DNA of 64,000 nt from Amycolatopsis antarctica (GTDB lineage Bacteria; Actinomycetota; Actinomycetes; Mycobacteriales; Pseudonocardiaceae): positions 124,001 to 188,000 of the forward strand of contig NZ_NKYE01000001.1 in NCBI RefSeq assembly GCF_002262875.1. Reading direction: 5' to 3'. The notes below the pieces were generated by a model. The model worked only from the letters and a program-made list of their open reading frames with translations, searched no databases and was not told the DNA's origin. Position numbers and translations under genes: made by a program. Of this stretch, positions 8,863 to 19,870 are shown in pieces (positions within the stretch are counted from its first letter, which is position 1; the number at the start of each line of letters is the position of its first letter).

Positions 8863-8892
8863 GAGACAATGGTGTGAGGCACGTCCTACACT
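8863..8892 (+). promoter_or_regulatory. Candidate nuo operon promoter
   Basis: GAGACA (8863-8868) and TACACT (8887-8892) are separated by 18 bases. The predicted start of transcription near 8899 falls immediately before the first Rex-type operator, an arrangement suited to repression. The leader to nuoA would be about 220 bases. It contains an imperfect hairpin, CCTCGG/CCGAGG, around 9017-9040. Promoter assignment is by eye only. Confidence 0.45.
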
Positions 8893-8903
8893 CCCCGCAT
8901 GTC

Positions 8904-8921
8904 TTGTGAACCGCTTCACAA
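8904..8921. promoter_or_regulatory. Rex operator 1 upstream of nuoA
   Basis: TTGTGAACCGCTTCACAA is a near-perfect inverted repeat. It matches the Streptomyces Rex operator pattern TGTGAAC-N3-TTCACA. Rex is the NADH/NAD+-sensing repressor known to act on nuo, cyd and atp operons. The centre is 33 bp from that of the second copy, three helical turns, so both sites lie on one face of the DNA. Confidence 0.85.
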
Positions 8922-8936
8922 CCGTGACGGGGATGC

Positions 8937-8954
8937 TTGTGAATCTTTTCACAA
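8937..8954. promoter_or_regulatory. Rex operator 2 upstream of nuoA
   Basis: TTGTGAATCTTTTCACAA has perfect 7-base arms around TCTT. It is a second copy of the Rex-type palindrome, 15 bases after the first. Confidence 0.82.
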
Positions 8955-9117
8955 GCTCCGTGCCCGGTCCTGGCCGCGGTCACGGCCGGCCGGTACCGGC
9001 TGTAAGGCTGCCCTAACCCTCGGACGTGTGACCGAGGTCCCTTAGGGTTCGGCCGAGGTAGTAGCTCAGCCCACACCCACGAGCAGCGGCGCGGAAAGGA
9101 TGGCGAGGACCGTGCTG

Positions 9118-9546
9118 ATGTCAGAAGCCCCAGGAGGCGTCACCGGGCAGGTGATCCAGGCGCAGGGAATCTCCGCGCCGGGCCTCGGCATGTACCTGCC
9201 GCTGGTGATCCTCTTCGTGCTCGCCACGGGCTTCGCGGTCTTGTCCGTGCTGCTCGGCCCGCTGCTGGGCCCGAGCCGGTACAACAAGGCGAAGCTGGCC
9301 GCGTACGAGTGCGGCATCGAGCCCTCGCCGCAGCCCGTCGTCGGCGGCGGCCGGATGCCGATCGCCTACTACATCACCGCGATGCTGTTCATCCTGTTCG
9401 ACATCGAGATGGTGTTCCTCTACCCGTTCGCGGTCTCGGCGGACGCGCTCGGCCTCTTCGGCCTGGCGGAAATCGTGCTGTTCATCGCGACGGTCGGCTT
9501 CGCGTACGCCTACGTCTGGCGTCGCGGCGGACTGGACTGGAACTAA
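9118..9546 (+). CDS. nuoA: NuoA, NADH-quinone oxidoreductase subunit A
   Basis: Small membrane subunit of complex I, 142 residues with three transmembrane helices (about residues 22-48, 80-103 and 108-132). Family hallmarks are [21 protein letters not shown], with the conserved loop Cys, and [21 protein letters not shown] with the acidic pair in helix 2. ATG 9118 is preferred because GCGAGGA sits eight bases upstream; ATG 9100 has its purine tract abutting the codon. First gene of a complete 14-gene operon. Confidence 0.93.
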   Translation: MSEAPGGVTGQVIQAQGISAPGLGMYLPLVILFVLATGFAVLSVLLGPLLGPSRYNKAKLAAYECGIEPSPQPVVGGGRMPIAYYITAMLFILFDIEMVFLYPFAVSADALGLFGLAEIVLFIATVGFAYAYVWRRGGLDWN

Positions 9547-9556
9547 GGGGCGCCCC

Positions 9557-10108
9557 ATGGGCCTGGAAGAGAAACTCCCCAACGGCATCCTGTTGGCCAG
9601 CCTCGAAGGCCTGGTCAACTGGGCACGCAAGAACTCGCTCTGGCCCGCCACCTTCGGCCTGGCCTGTTGCGCGATCGAGATGATGACGGTCGGCGGTTCG
9701 CGTTACGACATCGCCCGGTTCGGCATGGAGCGCTTCAGCGCGACGCCGCGCCAGGCGGACCTGATGATCGTCGCCGGCCGGGTCACCCAGAAGATGGCCC
9801 CGGTGCTGCGGCAGATCTACGACCAGATGGCCGAGCCGCGCTGGGTGCTGGCGATGGGCGTCTGCGCCTCGTCCGGCGGGATGTTCAACAACTACGCCGT
9901 CGTCCAGGGCGTCGACCACATCGTGCCGGTCGACATGTACCTGCCGGGCTGCCCGCCGCGCCCGGAGATGCTCCTCGACGCGATCCTCAAGCTGCACGCC
10001 AAGATCCAGGACGAGCCGATCAACGCCCGCCGGGCCGCGATCCGCGCCGCGAGCGGTGAGCGCACCGAGCTGATCGCCTCCTCCATCAAGTACGCACCGA
10101 AGAAGTGA
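9557..10108 (+). CDS. nuoB: NuoB, NADH-quinone oxidoreductase subunit B
   Basis: Peripheral-arm subunit (183 residues) that holds the terminal Fe-S cluster N2, which passes electrons to the quinone. The cluster ligands are visible: [11 protein letters not shown] (tandem Cys), then [12 protein letters not shown] and [10 protein letters not shown]. The quinone-pocket segment [15 protein letters not shown] is present. The length is slightly greater than the E. coli core because of a C-terminal tail. It begins 10 bases after nuoA. Confidence 0.96.
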   Translation: MGLEEKLPNGILLASLEGLVNWARKNSLWPATFGLACCAIEMMTVGGSRYDIARFGMERFSATPRQADLMIVAGRVTQKMAPVLRQIYDQMAEPRWVLAMGVCASSGGMFNNYAVVQGVDHIVPVDMYLPGCPPRPEMLLDAILKLHAKIQDEPINARRAAIRAASGERTELIASSIKYAPKK

Positions 10109-10114
10109 TGGCAG

Positions 10115-10909
10115 ATGCCCGAAGCTGACGATCCCACCACCTCCGACCCCGACCAGCGGGGACCGGGCGAGTCGTACTCCGGCGCGGAGCGGCCCGCCGA
10201 CTCCGAGGGCGGCGACGCGCTCGCCCCGCAGGGTGCCCGCCCCGCCGAACCGGTCGTCGTCGGAGCGCAACGCTCCGGCATGTTCGGTGTCTCCGGCTCC
10301 GGCGACACCTCCGGCTACGGCGGCCTGCGCCTGCCCGCCTACACGGCTCCGCCCGCGGAACGTCCCTACGGCGGCTGGTTCGACGACTTCGCCGACGAGT
10401 TCTACGCGGCGCTGTCCGACAACGACGTCCCGGTCGAGGCGATCCTGCAGACCACCGTCGACCGCGGTGAGATCACCTTCTACGTCCAGCGCGAGCACCT
10501 GGTGGCGATCTGCCGCACCCTGCGCGACGACGAGGGGCTGCGCTTCGAACTGTGCAGCTCGGTGTCCGGTGTGGACTACGGCGTCGACGTGCCGCAGCGC
10601 CTGCACGCCGTCTACCACCTGACGTCGATGACCTACCGCAAGCGGATCCGCCTCGAGGTCACCATGGACGTCGGTGACGAGCACGTTCCGTCCATTGTGG
10701 ACGTCTATCCGACGGCCGACTGGCAGGAGCGGGAGGCCTACGACATGTTCGGCATCGTCTTCGACGGCCACCCGGCCCTGACGCGGATCCTCATGCCGGA
10801 CGACTGGGACGGCCACCCCCAGCGCAAGGACTACCCGCTCGGCGGGATCCCGGTCGAGTACAAGGGCGCGGAGATCCCGCCCCCGGACCAGCGGAGGTCG
10901 TACTCGTGA
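10115..10909 (+). CDS. nuoC: NuoC, NADH-quinone oxidoreductase subunit C
   Basis: The 30-kDa hydrophilic subunit of complex I, 264 residues. The conserved region is about residues 85-264, with [26 protein letters not shown] and the PS01-type signature [18 protein letters not shown] near the C-terminus, ending in [11 protein letters not shown]. An N-terminal extension of about 80 Gly/Pro/Asp-rich residues is typical of actinobacterial NuoC. It starts six bases after nuoB. Its stop overlaps the GTG of a 27-codon open frame that leads to nuoD. Confidence 0.95.
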   Translation: MPEADDPTTSDPDQRGPGESYSGAERPADSEGGDALAPQGARPAEPVVVGAQRSGMFGVSGSGDTSGYGGLRLPAYTAPPAERPYGGWFDDFADEFYAALSDNDVPVEAILQTTVDRGEITFYVQREHLVAICRTLRDDEGLRFELCSSVSGVDYGVDVPQRLHAVYHLTSMTYRKRIRLEVTMDVGDEHVPSIVDVYPTADWQEREAYDMFGIVFDGHPALTRILMPDDWDGHPQRKDYPLGGIPVEYKGAEIPPPDQRRSYS

Positions 10910-10989
10910 CCCGCTCCGACGTACCTGCCGCAGGCGCGCACTCGTCCACCGGGGTGCCGTCGATCCCGATTCCCGCGGAGACGAAATGA
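10906..10989 (+). CDS. 27-residue bridging mini-ORF between nuoC and nuoD
   Basis: A 28-codon frame from GTG 10906 to TGA 10987-10989. Its start overlaps the nuoC stop by GTGA and its stop overlaps the nuoD start by ATGA, so it exactly bridges the only sizeable gap in the front half of the operon. GGAGG lies about nine bases before the GTG. The peptide begins [16 protein letters not shown] and ends PIPAETK. It shows no homology that I recognise. It could be a translated coupling peptide that hands ribosomes from nuoC to nuoD, or a chance frame. The double stop/start overlap is the evidence for translation. Confidence 0.35.
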   Translation: MTRSDVPAAGAHSSTGVPSIPIPAETK

Positions 10990-12374
10990 CGAGCAGCGAG
11001 AACATCGCCGAGGCGAGCACCGGGACGGACACCACGCAGCCGGGTGCGGACAGCACCGGCGCCGCGTACGCGGATTCCCGGGACACCACCGAGGGCCGCG
11101 TCTACACGGTCTCGGGTGGTGACTGGGACGACGTCATCGGCGGGCTCGACTCCTCCGAGCACGACGAGCGCATGGTCATCAACATGGGCCCGCAGCACCC
11201 CTCCACGCACGGCGTGCTGCGCCTGGTGCTGGAGATGGAGGGCGAAACCGTCACCCAGCTCCGTTCGGTCATCGGCTACCTGCACACCGGGATCGAGAAG
11301 AACTGCGAGTACCGCACCTGGACCCAGGGCGTCACCTTCGTGACGCGGATGGACTACCTGGCGCCGCTGTCGAACGAGATGGCGTACTGCCTCGCGGTGG
11401 AGAAGCTGCTCGGTATCGAGGCGCCGCGCCGCGCCGCGCTGATCCGGGTGCTGCTGCTGGAGCTGAACCGGATCGGTTCGCACATGGTCTACATCGCCAC
11501 CGGCGGCATGGAACTCGGTGCCACCACGGCGATGACGCTCGGCTTCCGCGAGCGAGAGGAAGTGCTGCACCTACTGGAGCACCTGACCGGCCTGCGGATG
11601 AACCACGCGTTCATCCGCCCCGGCGGGCTGGCACAGGACCTCCCGGACGACTACCACGAGAAGGTCACCGAGTTCATCAAGGTGATGGACTCCCGGCTTC
11701 CCTTGTACGACAAGCTCTTCACCGGTCAGCCGATCTGGCGCAACCGGCTCAAGGGCGTCGGCTACCTGCCGGTGGACGCCTGCCTCTCGCTGGGCATCAC
11801 CGGCCCGGTGCTGCGTTCGGCCGGGCTGCCATGGGACCTGCGCAAGGTGGAGCCGTACTCCTGCTACGAGGAGTTCGACTTCGAGGTGCCGATCGACACC
11901 GGCGCCGACTGCTGGGCGCGGTACCTGCTGCGCGTCGAGGAGATGCACCAGTCGCTCAAGATCGTCCGCCAGGTGCTCGACAAGCTCGAGCCCGGCCCGG
12001 TGATGGTGGAGGACAAGAAGGTCGCCTGGCCCGCGCAGCTCTCGGTCTCCTCGGACGGCATGGGCAACTCGCTCGAGCACGTCCGCAAGATCATGGGCCA
12101 GTCGATGGAGTCCCTGATCCATCACTTCAAGCTGGTGACCGAGGGCTTCAAGGTGCCGGCGGGCCAGGTGTACGTGCCGGTCGAGTCGCCCCGCGGTGAG
12201 CTGGGCTACCACCTGGTGTCCGACGGCGGGACGCGCCCGATGCGGGTGCACGTCCGGGAACCGAGTTTCGTGAACCTGCAGTCGATGCCCGCGATGTCCG
12301 AGGGCGGACTGGTGGCGGACGTCATCGCCGCCGTCGCCTCGATCGACCCGGTGATGGGGGGAGTGGACCGATGA
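10986..12374 (+). CDS. nuoD: NuoD, NADH-quinone oxidoreductase subunit D
   Basis: The 49-kDa subunit, 462 residues, which forms the quinone-binding cavity with NuoB. Conserved segments: [19 protein letters not shown] (carrying the quinone-site His), [15 protein letters not shown], and a C-terminal [17 protein letters not shown]. About 65 N-terminal residues precede the conserved core. Start ATG 10986 is coupled to the mini-ORF stop. Its own stop overlaps nuoE by ATGA. Confidence 0.97.
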   Translation: MTSSENIAEASTGTDTTQPGADSTGAAYADSRDTTEGRVYTVSGGDWDDVIGGLDSSEHDERMVINMGPQHPSTHGVLRLVLEMEGETVTQLRSVIGYLHTGIEKNCEYRTWTQGVTFVTRMDYLAPLSNEMAYCLAVEKLLGIEAPRRAALIRVLLLELNRIGSHMVYIATGGMELGATTAMTLGFREREEVLHLLEHLTGLRMNHAFIRPGGLAQDLPDDYHEKVTEFIKVMDSRLPLYDKLFTGQPIWRNRLKGVGYLPVDACLSLGITGPVLRSAGLPWDLRKVEPYSCYEEFDFEVPIDTGADCWARYLLRVEEMHQSLKIVRQVLDKLEPGPVMVEDKKVAWPAQLSVSSDGMGNSLEHVRKIMGQSMESLIHHFKLVTEGFKVPAGQVYVPVESPRGELGYHLVSDGGTRPMRVHVREPSFVNLQSMPAMSEGGLVADVIAAVASIDPVMGGVDR

Positions 12375-13225
12375 CCACCGAAGTTCCGGAGCCCGGCCCG
12401 AACCAGGCCGAGCGGACGCACGCGGCCGCCGGTGGCGACGTGGACGTCATGGCGATCTCGCCGGTGCGCGAGGAGGGCATGCTCGACGACGCCCGGCTCG
12501 ACGACCCGTTCGACGCCGACATCGTCGCGAAGGCACAGAACCTGATCGCGCGGTACCCGCAGTCCCGGTCGGCGCTGTTGCCGATGCTGCACCTGGTGCA
12601 GTCGGTGCAGGGTTACGTCAGCCAGGAGGGCATCGCCTTCTGCGGCCGCCACCTCGACCTGACCGACGCCGAGGTCAGCGCCGTGGCGACGTTCTACACG
12701 ATGTACAAGCGGCAGAAGTGCGGCGAGCACCTGGTCAGCGTCTGCACCAACACGCTGTGCGCGGCACTCGGCGGCGACGCGATCTACCAGAAGCTGCAGA
12801 CGCACCTCGGTTCCGAGGACAAGCCGCTGGGGCACCAGCAGACCGTCGGCGAGCCGGGTGAGCAGGGCTCGATCATGCTCGAACACGCCGAGTGCCTGGC
12901 CGCCTGCGACCTCGGCCCGGTGCTGCAGGTCAACTACGAGTACTACGACAACCAGACCGTCGACTCGGCGGTGGAACTCGTGGACGCCCTGCGGCGCGGC
13001 GAGAAGCCGGCCCCGACCCGCGGCGCGCCGCTGTCCGACTTCAAGAGTGCCGAACTCCAGCTCGCCGGGTTCTTCCCGGAGGACGAGCGGACCTACCGTG
13101 CCGACGTCGACGGACCCTCGCACGCGCCGGAGACGCTGGCAGGCGCGAAGCTCGCCGAGGACCGCGGCTGGGCGGCACCCGCCATGGCCGACAACGTGGC
13201 GATGCCGGAGGTGGAGAAGAAATGA
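12371..13225 (+). CDS. nuoE: NuoE, NADH-quinone oxidoreductase subunit E
   Basis: Thioredoxin-like [2Fe-2S] subunit (cluster N1a), 284 residues. The ligands are in [12 protein letters not shown] and [18 protein letters not shown]. The helical N-terminal part ([16 protein letters not shown]) is canonical. A 100-residue C-terminal extension, acidic and Pro-rich, is longer than in E. coli (166 aa) but common in actinobacteria. It is translationally coupled on both sides by ATGA overlaps (12371-12374 and 13222-13225). Confidence 0.95.
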   Translation: MTTEVPEPGPNQAERTHAAAGGDVDVMAISPVREEGMLDDARLDDPFDADIVAKAQNLIARYPQSRSALLPMLHLVQSVQGYVSQEGIAFCGRHLDLTDAEVSAVATFYTMYKRQKCGEHLVSVCTNTLCAALGGDAIYQKLQTHLGSEDKPLGHQQTVGEPGEQGSIMLEHAECLAACDLGPVLQVNYEYYDNQTVDSAVELVDALRRGEKPAPTRGAPLSDFKSAELQLAGFFPEDERTYRADVDGPSHAPETLAGAKLAEDRGWAAPAMADNVAMPEVEKK

Positions 13226-14532
13226 CGCAGCCCGATCCGGTCACCCCGGTACTCACGAAGCGCTGGCTCTCACCGAACTCGTGGCGGCTGGAGACCTACG
13301 AACGCCTCGAGGGCTACACCGCGATGCGCAAGGCGCTCGAGGCGACGCCCGAGCAGGTCGTCACGCTGATCAAGAACGCCGGCCTGCGCGGGCGCGGCGG
13401 CGCCGGCTTCCCCTCCGGCGTCAAGTGGTCGTTCATGCCCCCGGCAGGCGAGGACGGCCGCACGGCCAAGCCGCACTACCTGGTCATCAACGCCGACGAG
13501 GGCGAACCGGGAACCTGCAAGGACATCCCGCTGATGATGGCCGATCCGCACTCGCTGATCGAGGGCTGCGTGATCGCCGCCTACGCGATGCGGTCCAACC
13601 ACTGCTTCATCTACGTCCGCGGCGAGGCCTTGCACTGCATCCGCAGGCTGAACGCCGCCGTCCGCGAGGCCGAGGCGAAGGGTTACCTGGGCAAGGACAT
13701 CCTCGGCTCCGGCTTCGACCTGACCATCACCGTGCACGCGGGTGCGGGCGCCTACATCTGCGGGGAGGAGACGGCGCTGCTCGACTCGCTGGAGGGCCGT
13801 CGCGGCCAGCCGCGGCTCAAGCCCCCGTTCCCCGCGGCAGCCGGCCTCTACGCCGCGCCGACGACGGTGAACAACGTGGAGACCATCGCCACGGCCCCGT
13901 ACATCGTCAACGGCGGCGCCGACTGGTTCCGCATGATGGGCAGCGAGAAGTCGCCTGGACCGAAGATCTACTCGATCTCCGGTCACGTGGAGAAACCCGG
14001 CCAGTACGAGGCGCCGCTGGGCACCACCCTGCGCCAGCTCCTCGACATGGCGGGCGGCATGAAGGACGGCGTCCCGCTCAAGTTCTGGACCCCGGGCGGC
14101 TCGTCGACGCCGATGTTCACCGCGGAGCACCTGGACACGCCGCTGGACTTCGAGGGCGCCGCAGAGGCGGGCTCGATGCTCGGCACCACCGCGGTGATGG
14201 TGTTCAACGAGACCGTCTCCGTCCCGTGGGCGGTGATGAAGTGGACCCAGTTCTACGAGCACGAGTCCTGCGGCAAGTGCACCCCGTGCCGCGAGGGCAC
14301 GTACTGGCTGGCGCAGGTGCTGGAGCGGATGGTCGAGGGCAACGGCACCGAGTCCGACATCGACACCCTGCTCGACGTCTGCGACAACATCCTCGGCCGC
14401 TCGTTCTGCGCGCTCGGTGACGGCGCGGTCTCGCCGATCACCAGTGGTATCAAGTACTTCCGCGACGAGTTCCTCGCCCTGTGCGAGAAGAACAGGACGC
14501 GGGAGCCGGCACTCGTTGGAGCACAGGCATGA
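13222..14532 (+). CDS. nuoF: NuoF, NADH-quinone oxidoreductase subunit F
   Basis: The NADH-oxidising subunit (436 residues), with FMN and the [4Fe-4S] cluster N3. Seen: [15 protein letters not shown] (NADH-binding glycine loop), [19 protein letters not shown] (FMN/NADH site), and the cluster ligands [15 protein letters not shown] with the fourth Cys in [12 protein letters not shown]. The start overlaps nuoE by ATGA and the stop overlaps nuoG the same way. Length is normal for the family. Confidence 0.97.
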   Translation: MTQPDPVTPVLTKRWLSPNSWRLETYERLEGYTAMRKALEATPEQVVTLIKNAGLRGRGGAGFPSGVKWSFMPPAGEDGRTAKPHYLVINADEGEPGTCKDIPLMMADPHSLIEGCVIAAYAMRSNHCFIYVRGEALHCIRRLNAAVREAEAKGYLGKDILGSGFDLTITVHAGAGAYICGEETALLDSLEGRRGQPRLKPPFPAAAGLYAAPTTVNNVETIATAPYIVNGGADWFRMMGSEKSPGPKIYSISGHVEKPGQYEAPLGTTLRQLLDMAGGMKDGVPLKFWTPGGSSTPMFTAEHLDTPLDFEGAAEAGSMLGTTAVMVFNETVSVPWAVMKWTQFYEHESCGKCTPCREGTYWLAQVLERMVEGNGTESDIDTLLDVCDNILGRSFCALGDGAVSPITSGIKYFRDEFLALCEKNRTREPALVGAQA

Positions 14533-17003
14533 CAATCGCGCCGGACAAGGCTGAGACCTCCGAGACCCCGGTCCCGGAGGGCCACGTCAAGCTCGTCATC
14601 GACGGCGAAGAGGTCGTCGCGCCGAAGGGTGAGCTGCTGATCCGCACCGCGGAACGTCTCGGCACCGTCATCCCGCGGTTCTGCGACCACCCGCTGCTCG
14701 ACCCGGCGGGCGCCTGCCGCCAGTGCCTGGTCGAGGTGGAGATGAACGGCCGCCCGATGCCGAAGCCGCAGGCCTCGTGCACGATGACGGTCGCCGACGG
14801 CATGGTGGTGAAGACACAGCTCACCTCCCCGGTCGCCGACAAGGCGCAGCAGGGCGTGATGGAGCTGCTGCTGATCAACCACCCGCTGGACTGCCCGATC
14901 TGCGACAAGGGCGGCGAATGCCCGTTGCAGAACCAGGCGATGGCGCACGGCCGCGCGGAGTCCCGTTTCGTGGACACCAAACGCACCTTCCCGAAGCCGC
15001 TGCCGATCTCCACGCAGGTGTTGCTGGACCGGGAGCGCTGTGTGCTCTGCCAGCGCTGCACCCGTTTCTCCGCGGAGATCGCCGGTGACCCGTTCATCGA
15101 TCTGCTCGAACGCGGCGCGCACCAGCAGATCGGCACGGCGGAGACGGCCGACGTGCTGGACATGGCGTCGAAGACGACGTCCGGCAAGCCCTTCCAGAGC
15201 TACTTCTCCGGCAACACCATCCAGATCTGCCCGGTCGGGGCGCTGACCAGCGCCGCGTACCGGTTCCGCTCCCGGCCGTTCGACCTGGTGTCCTCGCCGA
15301 GCGTCTGCGAGCACTGCTCCTCCGGCTGTGCCGAGCGCACCGACTTCCGCCGCGGCAAGGTCACCCGCAAGCTCGCGGGCGACGACCCGGACGTGAACGA
15401 GGAGTGGATCTGCGACCGGGGTCGCTTCGCCTTCCGTTACGCCACCGCCGCCGGACGGCTGCGGCGTCCGCAGATCCGCAACGCCGAGACCGGCGAGCTG
15501 GAGGAGGCCTCCTGGACGGAGGCGCTGCAGGTGGCCGCCGAGGGGCTGGCGCAGGCGCGGGACGAACGCGGGGTGGGCGTGCTGCCCGGCGGCAGGCTGA
15601 CCGTGGAGGACGCCTACGCGTACTCGAAGTTCGCCCGGATCGCCCTGCGCACCAACGACATCGACTTCCGCGCCAGGGCGCACTCCGCGGAGGAGCTGGA
15701 CTTCCTCGCGGGACGCGTCATCGGGACGACCCCGGAAAACGGGGTGTCCTTCGCCGCCATCGAGGCCGCGCCGACCGTGCTGTGCGTCGCCTTCGAGCCG
15801 GAGGAGGAGGCGCCCGTCGTCTTCCTCCGCCTGCGCAAGGCGGCTCGCAAGCAGGGCACCAAGGTCGTCCACATCGGACAGTGGACGACGCAGTCGGTGC
15901 GCAAGACCTTCGGCGAGCTGCTGGCCTGTGTGCCCGGTGGCGAGGCCGCGGCGATCGACGCGCTGCCGCAGCACGCCGAGGACCTGGACGAGCGGCTCGC
16001 CGCCGAGGGCGCGGTCGTGCTGGTGGGCGAGCGGGCGGCGGAGGTGCCGGGGCTGTTCTCGGCCCTGCACCGGCTGACCGAGCGCACCGGCGCGAAGATC
16101 GCCTGGATCCCGCGTCGCGCCGGTGAGCGCGGCGCGCTCGACGCGGGCGCCGTCCCGACGCTGCTGCCGGGCGGCCGCCCGGTGGGCGACGCCGCGGCGC
16201 GGGCCGAGGTGGAGAAGTCCTGGGGCCTCGGCGAGGGTGTGCTGCCCGGCGGCCCCGGCCGCGACACGGCGGGCATCCTGACCGCCGCCGCGGCGGGTGA
16301 GCTGGGCGGCCTGCTGGTCGGCGGGGTCGATCCGGACGACCTGCCGGACCCGGACCTGGCCCGCGGTGCACTGGCACGGGCCGACTTCGTCGTCAGCCTG
16401 GAACTGAGCGCGAGCACGGTCACCGAACACGCCGACGTGGTGCTGCCGATCGCCCCGGCCGCGGAGAAGAGCGGCACCTACCTCAACTGGGAGGGCCGCA
16501 GCCGCCCGTTCAGCGTGACGCTGGAAGGTACCGGCGCGCTGTCCGACTGCCGGGTGCTGGACACACTGGCCGTCGAGATGGACGCCGACCTGTTCACCCA
16601 GACTCCGCAGGCGGCAGCGGCCGATCTCGGCAGGCTGGGCGTGCGGCCCTCGGGTACCGCACCGTCCGTCCAGAGTGGACAGTCACCGAAGCCCGGCAAG
16701 GGTGAGGCGCTGCTGGCCACCTGGCGGCAGCTTCTCGACCTGGCCTCGCTGCAGGCCGACGAGCCGAACCTGGCGGGCACGGCACGTCCGGTCCTCGCCC
16801 GGCTGTCGGCGACGACGGCGCAAGGACTCGGCGGCCGGGTCACCGTCGCCACCAAGCGCGGCGAGATCACCCTGCCGGTGGAGGTCGCCGACCTGCCCGA
16901 CGGCGTCGTGTGGCTGCCCGGCAACTCGGTGGGTTCGCAGGTGCGCCGCACTCTCGGCGCGGGCCACGGTTCCGTGGTCTCCATCAGCGGAGGTGCGCAG
17001 TGA
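14529..17003 (+). CDS. nuoG: NuoG, NADH-quinone oxidoreductase subunit G
   Basis: Large Fe-S subunit, 824 residues. The N-terminal ferredoxin domain has [21 protein letters not shown]. It is followed by [13 protein letters not shown] and [17 protein letters not shown] for the N4/N5 clusters. At about residues 261-296 there is CxxCxxxC-x27-C (CEHCSSGC then ICDRGRF), the motif for the extra N7 cluster found in E. coli-type NuoG. The rest is a degenerate molybdopterin-oxidoreductase domain with [20 protein letters not shown]. It overlaps nuoF by ATGA and nuoH by GTGA. Confidence 0.96.
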   Translation: MTIAPDKAETSETPVPEGHVKLVIDGEEVVAPKGELLIRTAERLGTVIPRFCDHPLLDPAGACRQCLVEVEMNGRPMPKPQASCTMTVADGMVVKTQLTSPVADKAQQGVMELLLINHPLDCPICDKGGECPLQNQAMAHGRAESRFVDTKRTFPKPLPISTQVLLDRERCVLCQRCTRFSAEIAGDPFIDLLERGAHQQIGTAETADVLDMASKTTSGKPFQSYFSGNTIQICPVGALTSAAYRFRSRPFDLVSSPSVCEHCSSGCAERTDFRRGKVTRKLAGDDPDVNEEWICDRGRFAFRYATAAGRLRRPQIRNAETGELEEASWTEALQVAAEGLAQARDERGVGVLPGGRLTVEDAYAYSKFARIALRTNDIDFRARAHSAEELDFLAGRVIGTTPENGVSFAAIEAAPTVLCVAFEPEEEAPVVFLRLRKAARKQGTKVVHIGQWTTQSVRKTFGELLACVPGGEAAAIDALPQHAEDLDERLAAEGAVVLVGERAAEVPGLFSALHRLTERTGAKIAWIPRRAGERGALDAGAVPTLLPGGRPVGDAAARAEVEKSWGLGEGVLPGGPGRDTAGILTAAAAGELGGLLVGGVDPDDLPDPDLARGALARADFVVSLELSASTVTEHADVVLPIAPAAEKSGTYLNWEGRSRPFSVTLEGTGALSDCRVLDTLAVEMDADLFTQTPQAAAADLGRLGVRPSGTAPSVQSGQSPKPGKGEALLATWRQLLDLASLQADEPNLAGTARPVLARLSATTAQGLGGRVTVATKRGEITLPVEVADLPDGVVWLPGNSVGSQVRRTLGAGHGSVVSISGGAQ

Positions 17004-18430
17004 CTCCCCTTCTGGCGCAGGCGCCGGAGCAGATGACACGAGCGGAGCTGCTCGCCGACGATCCGCTCTGGCTGATCCTGATCAAGTGCGTCGTCATCCT
17101 GCTGATCGGCCCGATCCTGACGATCCTGCTGATCGTCTGGGAGCGCAAGGCCGTCGGCCGGATGCAGAACCGCCCCGGCCCGAACCGGGTCGGCCCCGGC
17201 GGTTACCTGCAGTCGCTCGCGGACGCGATCAAGCTCCCCTTCAAGGAGCAGATCATCCCGGACACCGCCGACCGCAAGATCTACTTCCTGGCCCCGGTGA
17301 TCGCGGTCGTCCCGGCGCTGATCGGGCTCGCCGCCATCCCCTTCGGCCCCGAGGTCTCGATCTTCGGTGAGCGGACCGTGCTCCAGCTCGTCGACCTGCC
17401 GGTCGGTGTGCTGCTGGTCCTCGCCGGCGCGTCCATCGGCGTCTACGGAATCGTGCTGGCGGGCTGGTCCTCCGGCTCGCCGTACCCGCTGCTGGGTGGC
17501 CTCCGCTCGGCGGCCCAGGTCATCTCGTACGAGATCGCGATGGGCCTGTCGATCGTCGGTGTCGCGCTCTACGCGGGCTCGCTGTCCACCGGCACGATCG
17601 TCGACGCGCAGCAGACCGGCTGGTTCTTCTGGCTGCTGCCGGCGAGCTTCGTCATCTACCTGATCTCCATGGTCGGCGAGACGAACCGTGCGCCCTTCGA
17701 CCTGCCCGAGGCGGAGTCCGAGCTGGTCGGCGGTTTCCACACCGAGTACAGCTCGATGAAGTTCGCGATGTTCTTCCTCGCCGAGTACGTCAACATGGTG
17801 ATCGTCTCCGCGTTCGCGACGACCCTGTTCCTCGGCGGTTACATGGCGCCCTGGCCGTTGTCGACGATCGGCGATGGCGTGCTCAACACCGGCTGGTGGC
17901 CGATGTTGTGGTTCTTCGGCAAGATGTTCGTCCTGCTCTTCGGCTTCATCTGGCTCCGCGGCACGCTTCCCCGGATGCGCTACGACCAGTTCATGAAGCT
18001 CGGCTGGAAGGTGCTGGTCCCGGCCAGCCTGGTCTGGCTCGTGCTGGTCGCCGGCATCCGCGCGATCCGCAACGACGCGGACGTCTCCCCGCAGCAGATC
18101 CTGATCATCGGCGGCGTCGTCATCGTCGTACTGGTGCTGCTGACGCTGCTGCTGCCGGACAAGAAGCTGCCCGAGGACGAGGATCTGGTGCCGATCACCG
18201 GCGGCGGGTACCCGACGCCTCCGGCCGACCTGAAGGTGCCGACGGCCACGCCACGCCAGCAGAAGGCGTTGAAGGCCAGGACGAAGGCCGACAAGAAACA
18301 ACCCGCGGCGATCGCCGCCGGTTCGGGCCGTTCCGGCTCGGACAGTGTCGATCCGGCTCGGGCCGACCTGGACCAGGCCGACCCGGACAGCGCGGGCGCG
18401 AGCAAGGAGGACGGCGATGGGACTGTTTGA
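17000..18430 (+). CDS. nuoH: NuoH, NADH-quinone oxidoreductase subunit H
   Basis: Membrane subunit that links the peripheral arm to the proton pumps and lines the quinone tunnel. It is 476 residues long with about eight transmembrane helices. Conserved loops: [36 protein letters not shown] segment, and [28 protein letters not shown] given here in two parts ([19 protein letters not shown]). The C-terminal 90 residues are a charged Lys/Ala-rich cytoplasmic tail absent in E. coli. GTG 17000 overlaps the nuoG stop. The last 14 bases overlap nuoI. Confidence 0.96.
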   Translation: MTPLLAQAPEQMTRAELLADDPLWLILIKCVVILLIGPILTILLIVWERKAVGRMQNRPGPNRVGPGGYLQSLADAIKLPFKEQIIPDTADRKIYFLAPVIAVVPALIGLAAIPFGPEVSIFGERTVLQLVDLPVGVLLVLAGASIGVYGIVLAGWSSGSPYPLLGGLRSAAQVISYEIAMGLSIVGVALYAGSLSTGTIVDAQQTGWFFWLLPASFVIYLISMVGETNRAPFDLPEAESELVGGFHTEYSSMKFAMFFLAEYVNMVIVSAFATTLFLGGYMAPWPLSTIGDGVLNTGWWPMLWFFGKMFVLLFGFIWLRGTLPRMRYDQFMKLGWKVLVPASLVWLVLVAGIRAIRNDADVSPQQILIIGGVVIVVLVLLTLLLPDKKLPEDEDLVPITGGGYPTPPADLKVPTATPRQQKALKARTKADKKQPAAIAAGSGRSGSDSVDPARADLDQADPDSAGASKEDGDGTV

Positions 18431-18983
18431 CCCCATCAAGGGTTTCGGAGTCACCTTCTCCACGATGTTCAAGAAGGTGGCCACCGAGGAGTACCCGGAG
18501 GCCGGCGCCCCAGCCGCACCCAGGTACCACGGCAGGCACCAGCTCAACCGGCACCCGGACGGGCTGGAGAAGTGCGTCGGCTGCGAGCTGTGCGCGTGGG
18601 CCTGCCCGGCGGACGCGATCTTCGTCGAGGGCGGTGACAACACCGAGGAGGAGCGCTACTCCCCGGGCGAGCGGTACGGCGCCGACTACCAGATCAACTA
18701 CCTGCGCTGCATCGGCTGCGGGCTGTGCGTCGAGGCCTGCCCGACCCGCTCCCTGACGATGATCAACTTCTACGAGCTGGCCGACGACGACCGGCAGCGC
18801 CTCATCTACACCAAGGAGGACCTGCTCGCCCCGCTGCTGCCCGGCATGGAGCAGCCGCCGCACCCGATGCGGCTCGGCGAGAACGAGCAGGACTACTACG
18901 TCAACGGACCGCAGCTCGCCAAGGGCCGCGGCGTGCCAGAGGGCGAGACGGTGGAGACATCGCAAGAGGAGGTCATCCAGTGA
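18417..18983 (+). CDS. nuoI: NuoI, NADH-quinone oxidoreductase subunit I
   Basis: Subunit with two [4Fe-4S] clusters (N6a and N6b), 188 residues. Both ligand sets are intact: [17 protein letters not shown] and [18 protein letters not shown]. The N-terminal [20 protein letters not shown] helix lies on the membrane arm. ATG 18417 is inside the nuoH 3' end, with AAGGAGG upstream at 18404-18410. The Fe-S region is the best-conserved part; the C-terminal tail is acidic. Confidence 0.96.
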   Translation: MGLFDPIKGFGVTFSTMFKKVATEEYPEAGAPAAPRYHGRHQLNRHPDGLEKCVGCELCAWACPADAIFVEGGDNTEEERYSPGERYGADYQINYLRCIGCGLCVEACPTRSLTMINFYELADDDRQRLIYTKEDLLAPLLPGMEQPPHPMRLGENEQDYYVNGPQLAKGRGVPEGETVETSQEEVIQ

Positions 18984-19870
18984 TCGCGCTCGCCTCCGCG
19001 CAGCTCGCCCAGGGAGCCGCCGACTCGACCGTCTCCACCGGTGAGGCCATCACGTTCTGGGTGCTCGGCCCGCTGGCACTCGCCGGTGCGCTCGGCATGA
19101 TCTTCGCTCGCAACGCCGTGCACTCGGCGCTGTGGCTGGTACTCACCATGCTCTCGCTCGGCATGCTCTACATGGTGCAGAGCGCCCCGTTCCTCGGGTT
19201 CACGCAGATCATCGTCTACACCGGCGCGATCATGATGCTGTTCCTGTTCGTGCTGATGCTCGTCGGCAAGGAGAGTTCCGACTCGGTCGTCGAGGTGCTG
19301 CGCGGTCAGCGGCTGACGGCGGCGCTGCTGGGCATCGGGATGGCCGGCCTGGTCACCGCCGCACTCACCAGGGCGCTGACCGACGTCACCCCGGCCGCCG
19401 CGCTCGACCCGAACACCCCCGAGGGCGGTGGCGCGGGCGGTCTCGGCAGGCTGATCTTCACCGACTACCTGTTCCCCTTCGAGCTGACCTCGGCGCTGCT
19501 GATCACCGCGGCGCTCGGCGCGATGGTGCTGGCGTTCACCGACCGCAACGCCAAGTCCGGCAAGCGTTCGCAGCGCGAACTGGTCGAGGCGCGGTTCCGC
19601 GGGGAGTACGAGCGCCCCTCGCCGCTGCCGGGACCGGGTGTGTTCGCCACGGCCAACTCCGTGGCCACCCCGGCGCTGCTGCCGGACGGTTCGGTGGCAC
19701 CCGAGTCGCTGTCCTCGCTCATCGAGTCCACGGCCGCGGAGAAGTTCTCCAAGGAGCGCAAGAAGGTCGCGGGCGAGGAGCCGAAGGCGGACGCCAGGGC
19801 ACTGGTCGGCGGGCACGAAGACGACGAGTCCGGTGACTCGTCGGCCGAGGCGAAGGGTGAGTCGAAGTGA
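18980..19870 (+). CDS. nuoJ: NuoJ, NADH-quinone oxidoreductase subunit J
   Basis: Membrane subunit J, 296 residues with five transmembrane helices in the first 190. Conserved: [21 protein letters not shown] and [24 protein letters not shown] (the pi-bulge helix). The C-terminal 100 residues are hydrophilic, rich in Glu/Ser, and lineage-specific. GTG 18980 overlaps the nuoI stop and the gene ends in a GTGA overlap with nuoK. Confidence 0.94.
   Translation: MIALASAQLAQGAADSTVSTGEAITFWVLGPLALAGALGMIFARNAVHSALWLVLTMLSLGMLYMVQSAPFLGFTQIIVYTGAIMMLFLFVLMLVGKESSDSVVEVLRGQRLTAALLGIGMAGLVTAALTRALTDVTPAAALDPNTPEGGGAGGLGRLIFTDYLFPFELTSALLITAALGAMVLAFTDRNAKSGKRSQRELVEARFRGEYERPSPLPGPGVFATANSVATPALLPDGSVAPESLSSLIESTAAEKFSKERKKVAGEEPKADARALVGGHEDDESGDSSAEAKGESK

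Noticed and set aside
8696..9117. A small gene in the 420-base gap before nuoA
   Set aside because: The open frames there have no start with a ribosome site and no family likeness; the gap is explained by promoter, Rex sites and leader.
14253..16430. A 725-codon minus-strand frame antisense to nuoG
   Set aside because: Its composition (Arg, Ala, Gln, His repeats) is that of a GC-rich shadow frame; nuoG is unambiguous.
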